Positions 18,084-27,748 of a DNA stretch of 64,000 nucleotides are shown in pieces. Origin of the DNA: Flavobacterium ardleyense (GTDB lineage Bacteria > Bacteroidota > Bacteroidia > Flavobacteriales > Flavobacteriaceae). The stretch covers positions 558,001 through 622,000 of the forward strand of contig NZ_CP137891.1 of assembly GCF_033547075.1 (NCBI RefSeq), given 5' to 3'. Positions within the stretch are counted from its first letter, which is position 1; each line of letters opens with the position of its first letter. Position numbers and translations under genes: made by a program. Below the pieces are notes generated by a model that was given only the letters and a program-made list of their open reading frames with translations, was not told the DNA's origin and made no database searches.

Positions 18084-20276
18084 TTAATTTTTAAGAATTT
18101 TGAAATTTACTTCCTTACCTTCGAAATCCACTTTAAAGAAATAAGTTCCACTTGCAAATTGTGAAATATTCACTTTCGCATTTGTCGAATCTACAGCATT
18201 TGAGTACAATAACTGCCCTTGAATATTAAAAATTTTAAGAGCACTAATTGGAGTTTTACTACTAATATTCACAATTCCATTGCTTGGATTTGGATAATAA
18301 GTGAAGTCAATATTAGCGAAATTATTAACTCCTAATTCTTGTGTACAGTCAGTTAAAATCTTGAAACCTGCACCGTTTACTGCTTGATCTGAACTAAATT
18401 GTAAGGTTAGTGATCCATCTGTAGCAGTCGATTCATAAACTCCCGGAATTGTACTTCCTGTCAATCCTTGAGCGGTAAGAATTGGCGAGGCGATACTTGC
18501 TCCGTTGTAAATATATAGGTAATCGTAATCGTCTTCTAAGTCAAATTGTGTGAAGGTAAGTTTGACTTTGCTATTTGGCATATTCGGAATTAGCACTCGA
18601 ACGTAGGATTCCATATCTCCGTAATTTGCAAATTGTCCACCGCTATCGTAGATGGTAGTTCCTTGGCAAATATTTGTAACATCTGTAACAAACATAAACG
18701 ACCTACCAGATGCTACAAGCGATCCGCTGCAAATTGGCTTTACAATCACCTTGTAAAATGTATTTGGTAATAGATCCGTTAACGCGAGTGATGTACTACT
18801 AACTGTTGTAAAAACAGGAGTCGAGGTGCTATTATTTGGCTGCACTGCAACCTGCCATGGTCCTGTCGAAACTTCATCAAGCCACGTCACTAGCACACTT
18901 CCTGTTGTTTCTTGCTCAATATTAATCGACGAGACTGTATTGATGCACGTCGTAATACAATCTGTACCTAAACAAGTTCTACTGTTTACAGTATTCAGTA
19001 TTGCGCTGGTAGGTTGTGGTCCAAAACCATTTGCGAAATTAATTCCAATACCACTCACTAAGTGGCAGTAACTCATTAAGGTTCCTTTTACAACTGTGTT
19101 GGGCAATAAAGGCGGACTTTGCAAGCAGCCATATCCTTCGGCTGTCGATCCAATAGCGTAAGGAGCACAATTGTCAATTGCCGTATTGTTGCCATTCCAA
19201 GCACAAGAATGTGTGTGACGTGAACCAAAAAGGTGGCCCATTTCGTGAGAAATTACCTGAACAGTCCATGAAAACGTTGGTACTGTCGAATAGCTAAAAT
19301 TGACATCTGAATAACAAAAATTTGTCGATTTACAAAGTCCATTGATTGTAACTGCAACACCTCCAAGTCCTCCTGGATCGATACCAACAAGTTGTCCAAG
19401 ATCACCATCAAAAACTGGTCGAACTTCATTAAATTGATATAAATAATCCGAAGAGCCGTCGCCTTCGTAAGGGTCTTGCTCTGTCCAAATAAAAATTGAT
19501 TTTAGAGAAGTGGTGATTCCATCGTTTTCATATAACGTCTGTACATTATTAAAAACTCCAGTCATCCAATTTGCAGTTTCTTGAATGCTACTATTATTTG
19601 CTAAGTACAAATCATAGTCTATTTCAAAATACATTGTTACACACTTTGTACTTTGAATTCCTTTTGATTGCGGAATTTCTTGAGAGTCGTTGTGAGTATC
19701 TTCATCTTTCACAGCGCAGCTAAATTCATTCAAAACCTTTAATTTGCTATCAGAATACACGATATAATCTTCGGTATTTCCTTTGACATCAATTTTCGCA
19801 ACCACAAGATTGTTGATCTCATCCGCAGAAACAATTCCCTGCATTTGATCTTTGAAAAAACTAAAAGCCGCTACTGCTGTGTTGTTTCCACGAATTGTTC
19901 CGCGGTAATGAACACCTGCTTCAAAAGCTACATTCACCGATTTGTCTGTGTCAACGTGAAAATTGTCCGCAAGTATTTCTTGTTTGTACAAGAGAACTTT
20001 GATTGATTTTCCGTTGTAAGGAATTTCAATTTCGATTGCAGGATATTTATTAGCTACAATTTGGTTAATTGAGTGCTTATTGATTTTTGCCATTGTCGCG
20101 CCATCTACAGCTTTTAAAATTGCACCTGTCGCGGGAGCCGGACTTGGAATAAGTACTTGAACATTTGTGAATTCGACATTGTTCCGCAGCATAGTGCTCA
20201 CATTGTCGGCAATTTTATGTTGAGCAGAAACTACAAGCGCAGCAAACATCAACATAAGAGTAAAGATAAATCTCAT
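18084..20276 (-). CDS. Secreted reprolysin-like (M12B) metalloprotease with T9SS sorting domain
   Basis: 730 residues. An N-terminal Sec signal (MRFIFTLMLMFAALVVSAQ) is followed by a pro-region. The metzincin site HEMGHLFGSRHTH (HExxHxxGxxH) lies near residue 343, with several cysteines around it. Downstream come a fibronectin type III-like domain (about residues 455-540) and a CUB-like region (about 545-640, CQGTTIYDSGGQF). The last 75 residues form a type A T9SS domain (YYPNPSNGIVNISS ... KILKN). It should be exported through T9SS and either released or surface-attached to digest external protein. It has a -7-like TACTTTTA at 20304-20297 and a strong terminator. Confidence 0.93.
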   Translation of the reverse strand: MRFIFTLMLMFAALVVSAQHKIADNVSTMLRNNVEFTNVQVLIPSPAPATGAILKAVDGATMAKINKHSINQIVANKYPAIEIEIPYNGKSIKVLLYKQEILADNFHVDTDKSVNVAFEAGVHYRGTIRGNNTAVAAFSFFKDQMQGIVSADEINNLVVAKIDVKGNTEDYIVYSDSKLKVLNEFSCAVKDEDTHNDSQEIPQSKGIQSTKCVTMYFEIDYDLYLANNSSIQETANWMTGVFNNVQTLYENDGITTSLKSIFIWTEQDPYEGDGSSDYLYQFNEVRPVFDGDLGQLVGIDPGGLGGVAVTINGLCKSTNFCYSDVNFSYSTVPTFSWTVQVISHEMGHLFGSRHTHSCAWNGNNTAIDNCAPYAIGSTAEGYGCLQSPPLLPNTVVKGTLMSYCHLVSGIGINFANGFGPQPTSAILNTVNSRTCLGTDCITTCINTVSSINIEQETTGSVLVTWLDEVSTGPWQVAVQPNNSTSTPVFTTVSSTSLALTDLLPNTFYKVIVKPICSGSLVASGRSFMFVTDVTNICQGTTIYDSGGQFANYGDMESYVRVLIPNMPNSKVKLTFTQFDLEDDYDYLYIYNGASIASPILTAQGLTGSTIPGVYESTATDGSLTLQFSSDQAVNGAGFKILTDCTQELGVNNFANIDFTYYPNPSNGIVNISSKTPISALKIFNIQGQLLYSNAVDSTNAKVNISQFASGTYFFKVDFEGKEVNFKILKN

Positions 20277-20360
20277 AAAATATTTTATTAGGATTGTAAA
20301 AGTAATTCTAAATCATTCAGCATAAGCTAAAAGAATCTTTGATTTTTAGCATTTTAACTG

Positions 20361-20720
20361 TTAAAAATGATAGAAAGCATTCTCAAGATGCTCTAAATCA
20401 TATTTTCCTCGATTTTTGTGCACCGCAATAATATCAAAACGCACTTCAAGTTCGAGTTCATTGCTGACTACATATTCATTTACGGCAGAAACTAGTAATT
20501 GGATTTTTTTTTGCTTCACAGCTTCTTGCGGAAGTCCAAAATCTATAGAAGATCGAGTTTTTACTTCAACAGCAACGAGCAGATCGCCAATTTGTGCAAT
20601 AATATCAACCTCAGCCTTGCCAAAAGTATAATTCTTAGCAAGGATTTTGTATCCCTTTTTTTCGAGATGTTCGACCGCCAAAGCTTCGCCTATTTCGCCA
20701 AGTTCATTGTGCTCTGCCAT
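20361..20720 (-). CDS. YraN family (UPF0102) endonuclease-fold protein
   Basis: 119 residues, the usual length. The family core is visible: GEIGEALAVEHLEKKGYKILAKNYTFGKAEVDIIAQ then LLVAVEVKTR, giving the E-D-ExK residues of a Holliday-junction-resolvase-like nuclease fold. Family members are widely conserved, but their role is undetermined. It follows the LD-carboxypeptidase gene by 41 bases on the same strand, as is common in Bacteroidota, so co-transcription is likely. Cytosolic. Confidence 0.92.
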   Translation of the reverse strand: MAEHNELGEIGEALAVEHLEKKGYKILAKNYTFGKAEVDIIAQIGDLLVAVEVKTRSSIDFGLPQEAVKQKKIQLLVSAVNEYVVSNELELEVRFDIIAVHKNRGKYDLEHLENAFYHF

Positions 20721-20761
20721 ATTTTTATAAAATTAAAAACCAGCATTATTATCGAAGAAAT

Positions 20762-21745
20762 CTATTCAAAAACCACTGTACTTCCAGTTTCTGTAACTTT
20801 CATCGTAGCAGTTCGGCCCATTATTATCGCGCGATTGTCTTTAGTATGTCCAGCTGGAAAGTTATAGATAATCGGGAATTTATAATCCTTTAATACATCT
20901 TGAATAATGTGCAAAGCATCTTTTCCCCACGGAATATCGTTGTCATTCATACTGGTCATTCCGCCCACTAGTACTCCTTTAACATTTGCAAAATAGCCAT
21001 TTCGTTTCATATTCATCAACATTCGGTCGATGTGGTAGAGATATTCGTCCAAATCTTCAATAAATAGAATTTTGTCTTTGCAATCAACTGCCGATTCCGA
21101 TCCGAGAACGCTATAAATTACAGATAGATTTCCACCAACGATTTCAGCTTTTGCTGTGCCAAGTCTGTTTAATTCATCTTTAGGCATTTTATAAGAAAGT
21201 TTCTGTCCAAAGAGTGCATCGTGCAAAGTTCTTTTCGCTTCGTCTGTTGCACTTCGACTGCTTATCGCCATCATAGCATGGATAGTTTCGATATTCATAT
21301 TGTTGATATGACTGTGCACCACGGTCACATCACTAAAACCAATAATCCATTTTGGATTCTTTTTGAAGTTTGCAAAATTGATTCTATCTACAATTCGCAC
21401 CGTTCCATAGCCACCTTTTGCGGCCCAAATTGCTTTAATATTTGGATTATCAATCATTTCCTGAAAGTCAGTTGCGCGTTGCCAATCCGCTCCAGCAAGT
21501 TGATTTTCTTCTTTTCCGATGGTTTTTCCCAAAACTACTTTCAGACCCCAACTTTCCAAAAGCTGGATTGCTGGTTTTAGAGTTGCTTGATCTATTTTTC
21601 TGGCGGTTGCCAAAATTCCAACGGTGTCGCCCTTTTTTAGGTATGGTGGTGTTATCATTTTTTCCTGTGCTTGTATGCTTGTTGCAAATAAAAATACGAA
21701 TGCGCCGATTAAAGCGCCGATTTTTATCGATCCAAAATTTCTCAT
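20762..21745 (-). CDS. LD-carboxypeptidase (S66 family), exported
   Basis: 327 residues from the ATG at 21745, which directly opens a signal peptide (MRNFGSIKIGALIGAFVFLF ... IQAQ); the longer reading from 21814 adds 23 residues ahead of it. S66 enzymes remove the terminal D-alanine from tetrapeptide stems in peptidoglycan recycling. Family motifs are DTVGILATARK, AIWAAKGGYGTVRIVDRI, the nucleophile Ser of GFSDVT, and a late His in NFPAGHTKDNRA. The signal peptide indicates a periplasmic enzyme, unlike the cytosolic E. coli LdcA. Confidence 0.92.
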   Translation of the reverse strand: MRNFGSIKIGALIGAFVFLFATSIQAQEKMITPPYLKKGDTVGILATARKIDQATLKPAIQLLESWGLKVVLGKTIGKEENQLAGADWQRATDFQEMIDNPNIKAIWAAKGGYGTVRIVDRINFANFKKNPKWIIGFSDVTVVHSHINNMNIETIHAMMAISSRSATDEAKRTLHDALFGQKLSYKMPKDELNRLGTAKAEIVGGNLSVIYSVLGSESAVDCKDKILFIEDLDEYLYHIDRMLMNMKRNGYFANVKGVLVGGMTSMNDNDIPWGKDALHIIQDVLKDYKFPIIYNFPAGHTKDNRAIIMGRTATMKVTETGSTVVFE

Positions 21746-21814
21746 TCTCAAAAGTAGCAATTCTCTAAATGACAAGATTGCAATTTTTGATAAAAGTTGA
21801 GTTTTGGGTGGCAT

Positions 21815-22181
21815 TGCGAACTTTTTGTATTAAAAGTGAGAGAATTTTTTGGCTTTCGCCGAATATATTCTGGGTGAGTAAGAGTTTGAGGGCGCGGGGT
21901 TTTAATTTGTCTTCGGTTGAAGTACACCGCAAAAGTTGAAGCAATTAGTAAATGAAGTTTGTCACCACGTTATCTGGCGCTTGCCTGTGGCGAGTGCCTA
22001 CTTACAATTGAAAATTATTCAAAGCGTCTGTGACGCGGGTGCTCCAAAAAAATTCGTTGATACAATCCGCGTAGCAAACGCTCTGTTTTCGACTTAGAAG
22101 AAAGTAGGTACTCGTTGCAACCGAGCAGCAGAAGACCTTGGCGTCCATTACGAAATTAATTAGTAACATTGAATTAGCACA
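21815..22181. other. Intergenic region with a small hairpin and a distant inverted repeat
   Basis: TTTTTTGGCTTTCGCCGAA near 21847 is a copy of the hairpin seen at 791 and 972. CGAGTGCCTACTT (21991-22003) and AAGTAGGTACTCG (22102-22114) are inverted repeats with one mismatch enclosing 98 bases. No ORF is convincing, so this may be a decayed mobile or repetitive element. Confidence 0.5.
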
Positions 22182-23141
22182 TTATAACAATCTTCTTTTA
22201 TAAACTGTCGTCTTCTTATCACCAAATTTCTCGATAATTCCAATATTAACAGCTTTCTTTAAATCCCTACTCGCAGTTGCTGAGGACAAATCTTTGAAAT
22301 AATTCATATAATCTTTTCTAGTAAAATCATTTCCACAATTTTCAGCGAAGATTTTAATTCTGTCGTCACTTGTGAGTTTTTTGGTAGAATTTTCTAGAAG
22401 TTCACTCAACGAACTATCAATAATACTCAACATATATTCTATAAACTTTGTTGATTTCCCCTCTTTATCTGAATCGGATAATGCTTTATAGTATGCTGAT
22501 TGATTTTGTGAAATCAAAGTTTCAAAAGGCAAAAACTCAAATAGTGGATATTCATTCATTAAAATTAACGTTTGCCACAGCCTTCCCATTCGTCCGTTGC
22601 CATCCATAAAAGGATGGATAAATTCCATTTCGTAATGAAACACACAACTTTTGATTAAAGAGATTTCAGATTTATCTTTAAGATATTCAAATAAATCTTG
22701 CATTAAATAAGGAAGATTAGAATGTGGCGGTGCGATATGTTCAACTTCCAATCCTTTGATTATACCCACGCCTTTATTTCGATATTTACCAGCATTCTCA
22801 ACAAGGCCTTTCATTAAAATTTTATGCGCTTTCAGAAAATCTTTTTCAGAATGATATTTAAAACGGTTCAAATTCTTGTAAACTTCCAATGCATTCAATA
22901 CTTCTGCAATATCTTTTTGCGGCCCAATAATTCTTTTGTTTTCAAGAATTGCGGTAATTTGTTCTTCGGACAAAGAATTCCCTTCAATACTCAACGACGA
23001 TTGAATTGTTTTAATTTGGTTTTGCTTTCTTAAACTAGGATTTGTCTTGACAAGATATGTTGCATTAACTTCTCCAATCTTTTCAGAGATTGAAGAAATA
23101 TACTTAAGAATTGAAGTCGTGATTTCGTAAGGTGGTTTCAT
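22182..23141 (-). CDS. Fic-domain protein with N-terminal inhibitory helix and C-terminal winged helix
   Basis: 319 residues from the ATG at 23141; the ORF can be read 9 codons further to 23168, but that ATG lies inside the operator-like palindrome. Fic proteins transfer AMP (or another nucleotide moiety) onto hydroxyl groups of target proteins. The Fic motif HPFMDGNGRMGR is complete, and the class II autoinhibitory motif SLSIEG (SxxxEG) sits near the N-terminus, so the enzyme looks active and self-inhibited. The last 70 residues (DDRIKIFAENCGNDFTRKDY ... VNIGIIEKFGDKK) resemble a winged-helix DNA-binding domain. That domain plus the upstream half-sites suggests autoregulation. The target is unknown. 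Confidence 0.92.
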   Translation of the reverse strand: MKPPYEITTSILKYISSISEKIGEVNATYLVKTNPSLRKQNQIKTIQSSLSIEGNSLSEEQITAILENKRIIGPQKDIAEVLNALEVYKNLNRFKYHSEKDFLKAHKILMKGLVENAGKYRNKGVGIIKGLEVEHIAPPHSNLPYLMQDLFEYLKDKSEISLIKSCVFHYEMEFIHPFMDGNGRMGRLWQTLILMNEYPLFEFLPFETLISQNQSAYYKALSDSDKEGKSTKFIEYMLSIIDSSLSELLENSTKKLTSDDRIKIFAENCGNDFTRKDYMNYFKDLSSATASRDLKKAVNIGIIEKFGDKKTTVYKRRLL

Positions 23142-23144
23142 TTT

Positions 23145-23179
23145 GATAGTATCACGTGATAGTATCATATGATACTATC
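23145..23179 (-). promoter_or_regulatory. Operator-like site: three 10-bp half-sites, two in a perfect palindrome
   Basis: GATAGTATCA occurs at 23145-23154 and again at 23158-23167, and its inverted copy TGATACTATC at 23170-23179. The last two form a perfect 22-base palindrome (GATAGTATCAT and its complement, 23158-23179). The direct copies are spaced 13 bases apart. The block ends 4 bases before the ATG of the Fic gene. A dimer plus an extra monomer or dimer could bind here; the winged-helix end of the Fic protein is the obvious candidate. Confidence 0.75.
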
Positions 23180-23288
23180 AAAAGTAAATAATTTATTGAT
23201 TCGGTCAAATTTTCTCTCTCTTTTTCGGAAAGCATCTGCAAAAACCTTTATTCCAATCCCACTCAAAATCGTCTTTGTTCCCAACTCC

Positions 23289-23497
23289 CCTAGCCCGGAA
23301 TGCAGCGAACCCGAGCGAAGCGAACTGGCGAAGCAAATCCCGGAGGCCCAAAAACTATTTTTTTGCTGACACAGAAGAGCGACCAACGGTCCCGATAGTA
23401 ATCGGGACTGTAGGCATTCCAAAAAAAGTTTTGTGCCGAGGAATTGTAGAGCACCCGAGCGAAGCGAGCTGGCGAAGCAAATGCCGGATAAAGCTCC
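23289..23497 (+). repeat. Dispersed palindromic repeat, CCTAGCCC...AGCTCC family (copy 3)
   Basis: It opens CCTAGCCCGGAATGCAGCG and closes GGATAAAGCTCC. Inside, CCCGAGCGAAGCGA(A/G)CTGGCG occurs twice (near 23309 and 23453), and GTCCCGAT is followed by ATCGGGAC. Spurious frames run through it on both strands. Confidence 0.85.
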
Positions 23498-23531
23498 AAA
23501 ACAAAAAATATAATGTCTGCTAACTAATGCT

Positions 23532-23539
23532 TATTTTTG
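23532..23539 (+). promoter_or_regulatory. -7 promoter element of metG
   Basis: TATTTTTG is a perfect TAnnTTTG, 44 bases before the ATG at 23584. Confidence 0.5.
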
Positions 23540-23583
23540 CAAATCGCGAAAGAAATTTGAGCGACTTTAAAAAAATTGAAACG

Positions 23584-25644
23584 ATGTTAGAGAATCCAAA
23601 AAGATATACGATTACGGCTGCTTTGCCTTATACAAACGGGCCGATTCACATTGGTCACCTTGCTGGAGTGTACGTTCCTGCCGATATTTATTCACGCTAT
23701 TTACGACTGCAAGGGCGCGATGTTGCCTTTATTTGCGGGAGTGACGAGCACGGGGTTGCGATATCGATGAAGGCGAAAAAAGAAGGTGTGAGTCCGCAAG
23801 AAATTATCGATAAATATGACGCAATTATTCGTCAGTCGTTTCAGGATTTTGGAATTTCGTTTGACAATTATTCTCGAACTTCTGCGAAAATTCACCACGA
23901 TACGGCTCAGGAATTTTTCAAAAAATTATACGATCAAGGCGATTTTATCGAGGAAGTGACCGAGCAACTTTATGATGCAAAAGCGGAGCAGTTTCTTGCT
24001 GACCGATTTGTAACCGGAACTTGTCCAAAATGTGGTAATGAGGAAGCGTACGGCGATCAATGTGAAAAATGTGGTTCGACGCTAAATGCAACCGATTTAA
24101 TAAACCCAAAATCTACAATTACCGGAGATATTCCTGTGATGAAAGAGACAAAACATTGGTTTTTGCCTTTGGATCGTTACCAAGATTTCTTGACAAAATG
24201 GATTCTGGAAGGACACGCAAAAGATTGGAAAACCAATGTTCTGGGCCAAGTAAAATCGTGGCTTGACGATGGACTAAAACCGCGCGCTGTAACCCGCGAT
24301 CTTGACTGGGGAATAGATGTACCGGTGGATGGCGCCGAAGGAAAAAAACTTTATGTTTGGTTTGATGCGCCAATTGGATATATTTCGAGCACCAAAGAAT
24401 GGGCAGCGAGAGAAGGTAAAAATTGGGAAGATTACTGGAAAAAAGACGATACAAAACTGGTTCATTTTATCGGGAAAGACAATATTGTTTTTCATTGTAT
24501 TATTTTTCCAGCGATGCTAAAAGCGGAAGGAACTTTTATTATGCCTGACAACGTACCGGCGAACGAATTTTTGAATCTTGAAGGAAATAAACTTTCGACT
24601 TCCAAAAATTGGGCGGTTTGGTTGCCTGAATATTTGAAAGATTTTCCTGAAAAACAAGACGTTTTGCGCTATGCTTTGACGGCAAATGCTCCAGAAACAA
24701 AGGATAATGATTTTACTTGGAAAGATTTTCAAGCACGCAACAACAATGAACTTGCGGCGGTTTATGGAAACTTCATCAATCGTGTGATTGTTCTAACTAA
24801 TAAATATTATGATGGAATTGTTCCGGAACCTCAAGAATTTCACGAAATAGATGAGCAAACACTTGCCGAACTTCGTGCTTATCCTGCAGTAATTAGCAGC
24901 AGTATTGAGCGTTACCGTTTCCGCGAAGCCTTGGGCGAAGTGATGAATGTGGCTCGACTTGGAAATAAATATCTTGCGGACGAAGAGCCTTGGAAAATGG
25001 TAAAAACTGATCCGGAGAGAGTGAAAACTCAAATGTATGTTGCATTGCAAATTGCGACTGCGCTTAGTGTTCTTTGCGAACCGTTCTTACCTTTTACAGC
25101 TACAAAACTTAGAAAAATATTAAATCTTGAAACTCCAATTTCTTGGAATTCAGTTTCGGAGGAAGATGCTTTATTGAAATCCGGACATCAGATTGGTCAA
25201 GCAGAAATCTTGTTTGCACAAATTGAAGATTCGGAAATCGAAAAACAAGTTCAGAAATTAGAAGATAGCAAAGCAGCGAATATTGCTGCTGCAAAAACCA
25301 TCGAACCTGAAAAAGACGCAATCACTTTTGAAGATTTTTCGAAAATGGATTTACGAGTTGGAACAATTTTGGAGGCGACAAAAATGCCAAAAGCCAACAA
25401 ACTTCTGGTGATGAAAATTGATACCGGAATTGACGTTCGCACAATTGTTTCGGGAATTGCCGAAAGTTTTACGCCCGAAGAAGTGGTTGGAAAAAGAGTT
25501 ACAGTTCTTGTAAATCTTGCGCCCCGAACTTTAAGAGGTGTAGAAAGTCAAGGAATGGTTTTGATGACTACAGATGCAGCTGGGAATCTTGCTTTTGTAA
25601 ATCCTGAAGGAGAAAATATCTCAAACGGAGCTACAATAAACTAA
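23584..25644 (+). CDS. metG: Methionine--tRNA ligase
   Basis: 686 residues from the ATG at 23584 ([16 protein letters not shown]); the reading from 23527 starts at the promoter and adds 19 unrelated residues. It charges initiator and elongator tRNA-Met. The class I signature is PIHIGHLAG, the KMSKS-equivalent is NKLSTSKN, and a zinc knuckle has CPKC and CEKC near residues 146-163. The C-terminal 110 residues are a Trbp111-like tRNA-binding/dimerisation domain ([20 protein letters not shown]). All catalytic motifs are present and the length is normal for this form. Confidence 0.97.
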   Translation: MLENPKRYTITAALPYTNGPIHIGHLAGVYVPADIYSRYLRLQGRDVAFICGSDEHGVAISMKAKKEGVSPQEIIDKYDAIIRQSFQDFGISFDNYSRTSAKIHHDTAQEFFKKLYDQGDFIEEVTEQLYDAKAEQFLADRFVTGTCPKCGNEEAYGDQCEKCGSTLNATDLINPKSTITGDIPVMKETKHWFLPLDRYQDFLTKWILEGHAKDWKTNVLGQVKSWLDDGLKPRAVTRDLDWGIDVPVDGAEGKKLYVWFDAPIGYISSTKEWAAREGKNWEDYWKKDDTKLVHFIGKDNIVFHCIIFPAMLKAEGTFIMPDNVPANEFLNLEGNKLSTSKNWAVWLPEYLKDFPEKQDVLRYALTANAPETKDNDFTWKDFQARNNNELAAVYGNFINRVIVLTNKYYDGIVPEPQEFHEIDEQTLAELRAYPAVISSSIERYRFREALGEVMNVARLGNKYLADEEPWKMVKTDPERVKTQMYVALQIATALSVLCEPFLPFTATKLRKILNLETPISWNSVSEEDALLKSGHQIGQAEILFAQIEDSEIEKQVQKLEDSKAANIAAAKTIEPEKDAITFEDFSKMDLRVGTILEATKMPKANKLLVMKIDTGIDVRTIVSGIAESFTPEEVVGKRVTVLVNLAPRTLRGVESQGMVLMTTDAAGNLAFVNPEGENISNGATIN

Positions 25645-25658
25645 ATAGATTTTTAGAA

Positions 25659-26564
25659 TTGGAAAATAAAAAAGCAAAAGGCGCACTCTTAATCGGAATT
25701 TTGGCTATTTCCATTTTTCCGATATTGGTGCGCCTTTCTTTGAATTCTGGATTGATTTCGGCATTTTACAGAATGGCGATTGCTTTGCTTTTTCTGTTGC
25801 CCTATGTTTTGATTAGCAAAAAACTACAGGTGCCAAAAGGTAAAATTCTTTGGTTGAGTTTATTATCGGGAGTTGTATTTGCTTCGGATGTGGCAGTTTG
25901 GAATATTGCAATTCAGCATTCTTCCGCGACTCAAGCCACTTTATTGACCAACTTATCTCCGGTTTGGGTCGGAATTGGATCTTTTGTTTTTTTGAAAATT
26001 CGACCGGCAACAAATTTCTGGATTGGCACCGTAGTGGCGATTTTCGGAATGATTATGTTGGTAGGTTTCCACTTCTTTTTGGACCTCAGTTTTGATATGG
26101 CATTTGGCCTTGCCGTACTTTCGGGAATTTTATACGCACTCTACATTTTGCTTAGCAAAAGCATTTTGGACAAAGTTGAAATTTTGAGTTTTATGACTTT
26201 GACATTATTTGCTTCGACCATCTTTCTTGGAATAATCTGCCTTTTTGCAGGCGAAGCATTCTTCGGATTTTCCAATAAAGCCTGGACTGTTCTCTTTATT
26301 CAAGGAATTGTTTGCCAACTACTCGCTTGGATTTGCATCAGTTATGCGACGCAACATATGCGAGCGACCAGAGTTTCGCTAAGTTTACTTTCGCAAGCCG
26401 TCCTTGCCGCGATTTTGGCCTATATTTTTCTTGATGAAGAAATCACAATGCAGATGATTATCGGCGGACTAATTATGTTGCTGGGAATTAGAATCACCTT
26501 CTATTCTCAAAATTTATTCTCTATGAAACTGTTTCAGAAACAGAAAATTAAAAATTATGATTAA
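25659..26564 (+). CDS. EamA/DMT-family transporter
   Basis: 301 residues with about ten hydrophobic segments arranged as two EamA repeats (roughly residues 5-140 and 145-280). DMT proteins export or import small metabolites such as amino acids or nucleotide sugars, but the substrate here cannot be predicted. The start must be the TTG at 25659 (MENKKAKGALLIG), because the next ATG would delete the first helix. It begins 14 bases after metG and overlaps the next gene by 8 bases, so it is likely read through from metG. Confidence 0.9.
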   Translation: MENKKAKGALLIGILAISIFPILVRLSLNSGLISAFYRMAIALLFLLPYVLISKKLQVPKGKILWLSLLSGVVFASDVAVWNIAIQHSSATQATLLTNLSPVWVGIGSFVFLKIRPATNFWIGTVVAIFGMIMLVGFHFFLDLSFDMAFGLAVLSGILYALYILLSKSILDKVEILSFMTLTLFASTIFLGIICLFAGEAFFGFSNKAWTVLFIQGIVCQLLAWICISYATQHMRATRVSLSLLSQAVLAAILAYIFLDEEITMQMIIGGLIMLLGIRITFYSQNLFSMKLFQKQKIKNYD

Positions 26565-27264
26565 TTCTACTATAATTTCGAGTGTTGAAGTAATTGCTTT
26601 TGACGCTGACGATACACTTTTTATCAACGAACCATATTTTGAAGAAGCAGAGCGCAAATTCTGCGTTTTGTTTCAAGATTATCTGTCGCATCAAAGTTTG
26701 TCAAATATGCTTTTTAAAACTCAGGTTGACAATCTTCCATTGTACGGATACGGCATTAAAGGCTATGTGCTGTCAATGATTGAAGCTGCTATAAAAATCA
26801 CTAACGGTACAGGAAGCACCAAAATGATGAGTAAAATTCTAGAAATTGGAAAAGAACTAGCCCAACAACCTATCGTTTTATTGGACGGTGTTGAAGATAC
26901 CTTAGCACAGTTACACGGAAAATACAAGTTAATTGTTGCCACCAAAGGCGATCTTAAAGATCAACAGCGAAAATTGCACGATTCAGGATTAGGACACTAT
27001 TTTCACCATATCGAAGTGATGTCAGAAAAGGCGGAGCTAAATTACGAGAAACTTTTTAATCGTTTGGACATCAATTCTGCTAATTTCCTGATGATTGGAA
27101 ACTCACTAAAATCTGATGTTCTCCCGGTGCTGAACAGCGGCGGTTGGGCGATTCACGTGCCTTTTCACACTACTTGGGAGCACGAAAGAATTGATCACGA
27201 GATTGTGCATAATAATTTTAGAAGTTGTAAAAAGATTTCGGATATTTTGCCGCTGTTGCTGTAA
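26557..27264 (+). CDS. HAD-superfamily hydrolase
   Basis: 235 residues. Motif I is AFDADDTLF (nucleophile and acid Asp near residues 16 and 18), motif II is the Thr of VATKGD, and motif IV is NSLKSDVLPVLNSGG; a helical cap lies between them. HAD enzymes of this form are phosphatases of small metabolites, and no substrate is evident. It overlaps the EamA transporter gene by 8 bases, so the two are coupled. A copy of the dispersed palindrome follows the stop by about 55 bases and may end the transcript. Confidence 0.9.
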   Translation: MINSTIISSVEVIAFDADDTLFINEPYFEEAERKFCVLFQDYLSHQSLSNMLFKTQVDNLPLYGYGIKGYVLSMIEAAIKITNGTGSTKMMSKILEIGKELAQQPIVLLDGVEDTLAQLHGKYKLIVATKGDLKDQQRKLHDSGLGHYFHHIEVMSEKAELNYEKLFNRLDINSANFLMIGNSLKSDVLPVLNSGGWAIHVPFHTTWEHERIDHEIVHNNFRSCKKISDILPLLL

Positions 27265-27318
27265 AGTCAGCGTAAATTCTTTTATCCAAAACTTAATTTA
27301 GAGTTCATAATTTTTATT

Positions 27319-27400
27319 TGGAGCTTTATCCTGTTGTCCACTGTATCTTTCCTGCCCAAAACAAAGGGCAGGAAAGGATGCCGTTCCCATCAGGGCTAGG
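27319..27400 (-). repeat. Dispersed palindromic repeat (compact copy 4, inverted)
   Basis: Read on the minus strand it runs CCTAGCCCTGATGGGAACGG, then the arm CATCCTTTCCTGCCC, a short loop, GGGCAGGAAAGATACAG, and ends AGCTCCA. The central stem is 11-13 pairs. It lies downstream of the HAD gene and upstream of parD. Confidence 0.88.
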
Positions 27401-27508
27401 CGATTGACCATTTACGACATTACTGCCTTGAGAGAATTTCACCTTTAGCAAGTTGAGAAATATGTTTTGGTGCGTTTTTGGTGTACATTTACAGCAAACA
27501 ATAATATT

Positions 27509-27748
27509 ATGGCAAGGCAAAGTATTTCATTAACAGAACCTAATGACGATTGGTTAAAGGATCAAGTAGAAAAAGAAGAGTACTCGAGTAAAAGCGAACT
27601 CGTAAATGACTTGATAAGACAAGCTAGAAGTCAACAAGTACAAGTGGATTGGATTAGAGCTAAATTAGAAAGAGCTGAAAAAAGCGGTTTTACGACTGAT
27701 ACGAAAGAACAAATTTTAGCTCAAGCCAAATTATCACTAAATGGCTAG
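27509..27748 (+). CDS. parD: ParD-type antitoxin (ribbon-helix-helix)
   Basis: 79 residues from the ATG at 27509 (MARQSISLTEPNDDWLKDQV); the longer frame from 27467 only adds promoter-like sequence. The N-terminus is a ribbon-helix-helix DNA-binding domain (SISL strand, then SSKSELVNDLIRQAR). The C-terminal tail should wrap and neutralise the toxin. ParD proteins also repress their own operon. It overlaps the ParE gene by 8 bases, the standard coupled arrangement. The module sits directly after a dispersed palindrome. Confidence 0.92.
   Translation: MARQSISLTEPNDDWLKDQVEKEEYSSKSELVNDLIRQARSQQVQVDWIRAKLERAEKSGFTTDTKEQILAQAKLSLNG

Noticed and set aside
23165..23523. Several overlapping 66-85-codon frames on both strands
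   Set aside because: All lie in copy 3 of the dispersed palindrome and in the operator region; none has protein-like conservation that I recognise.
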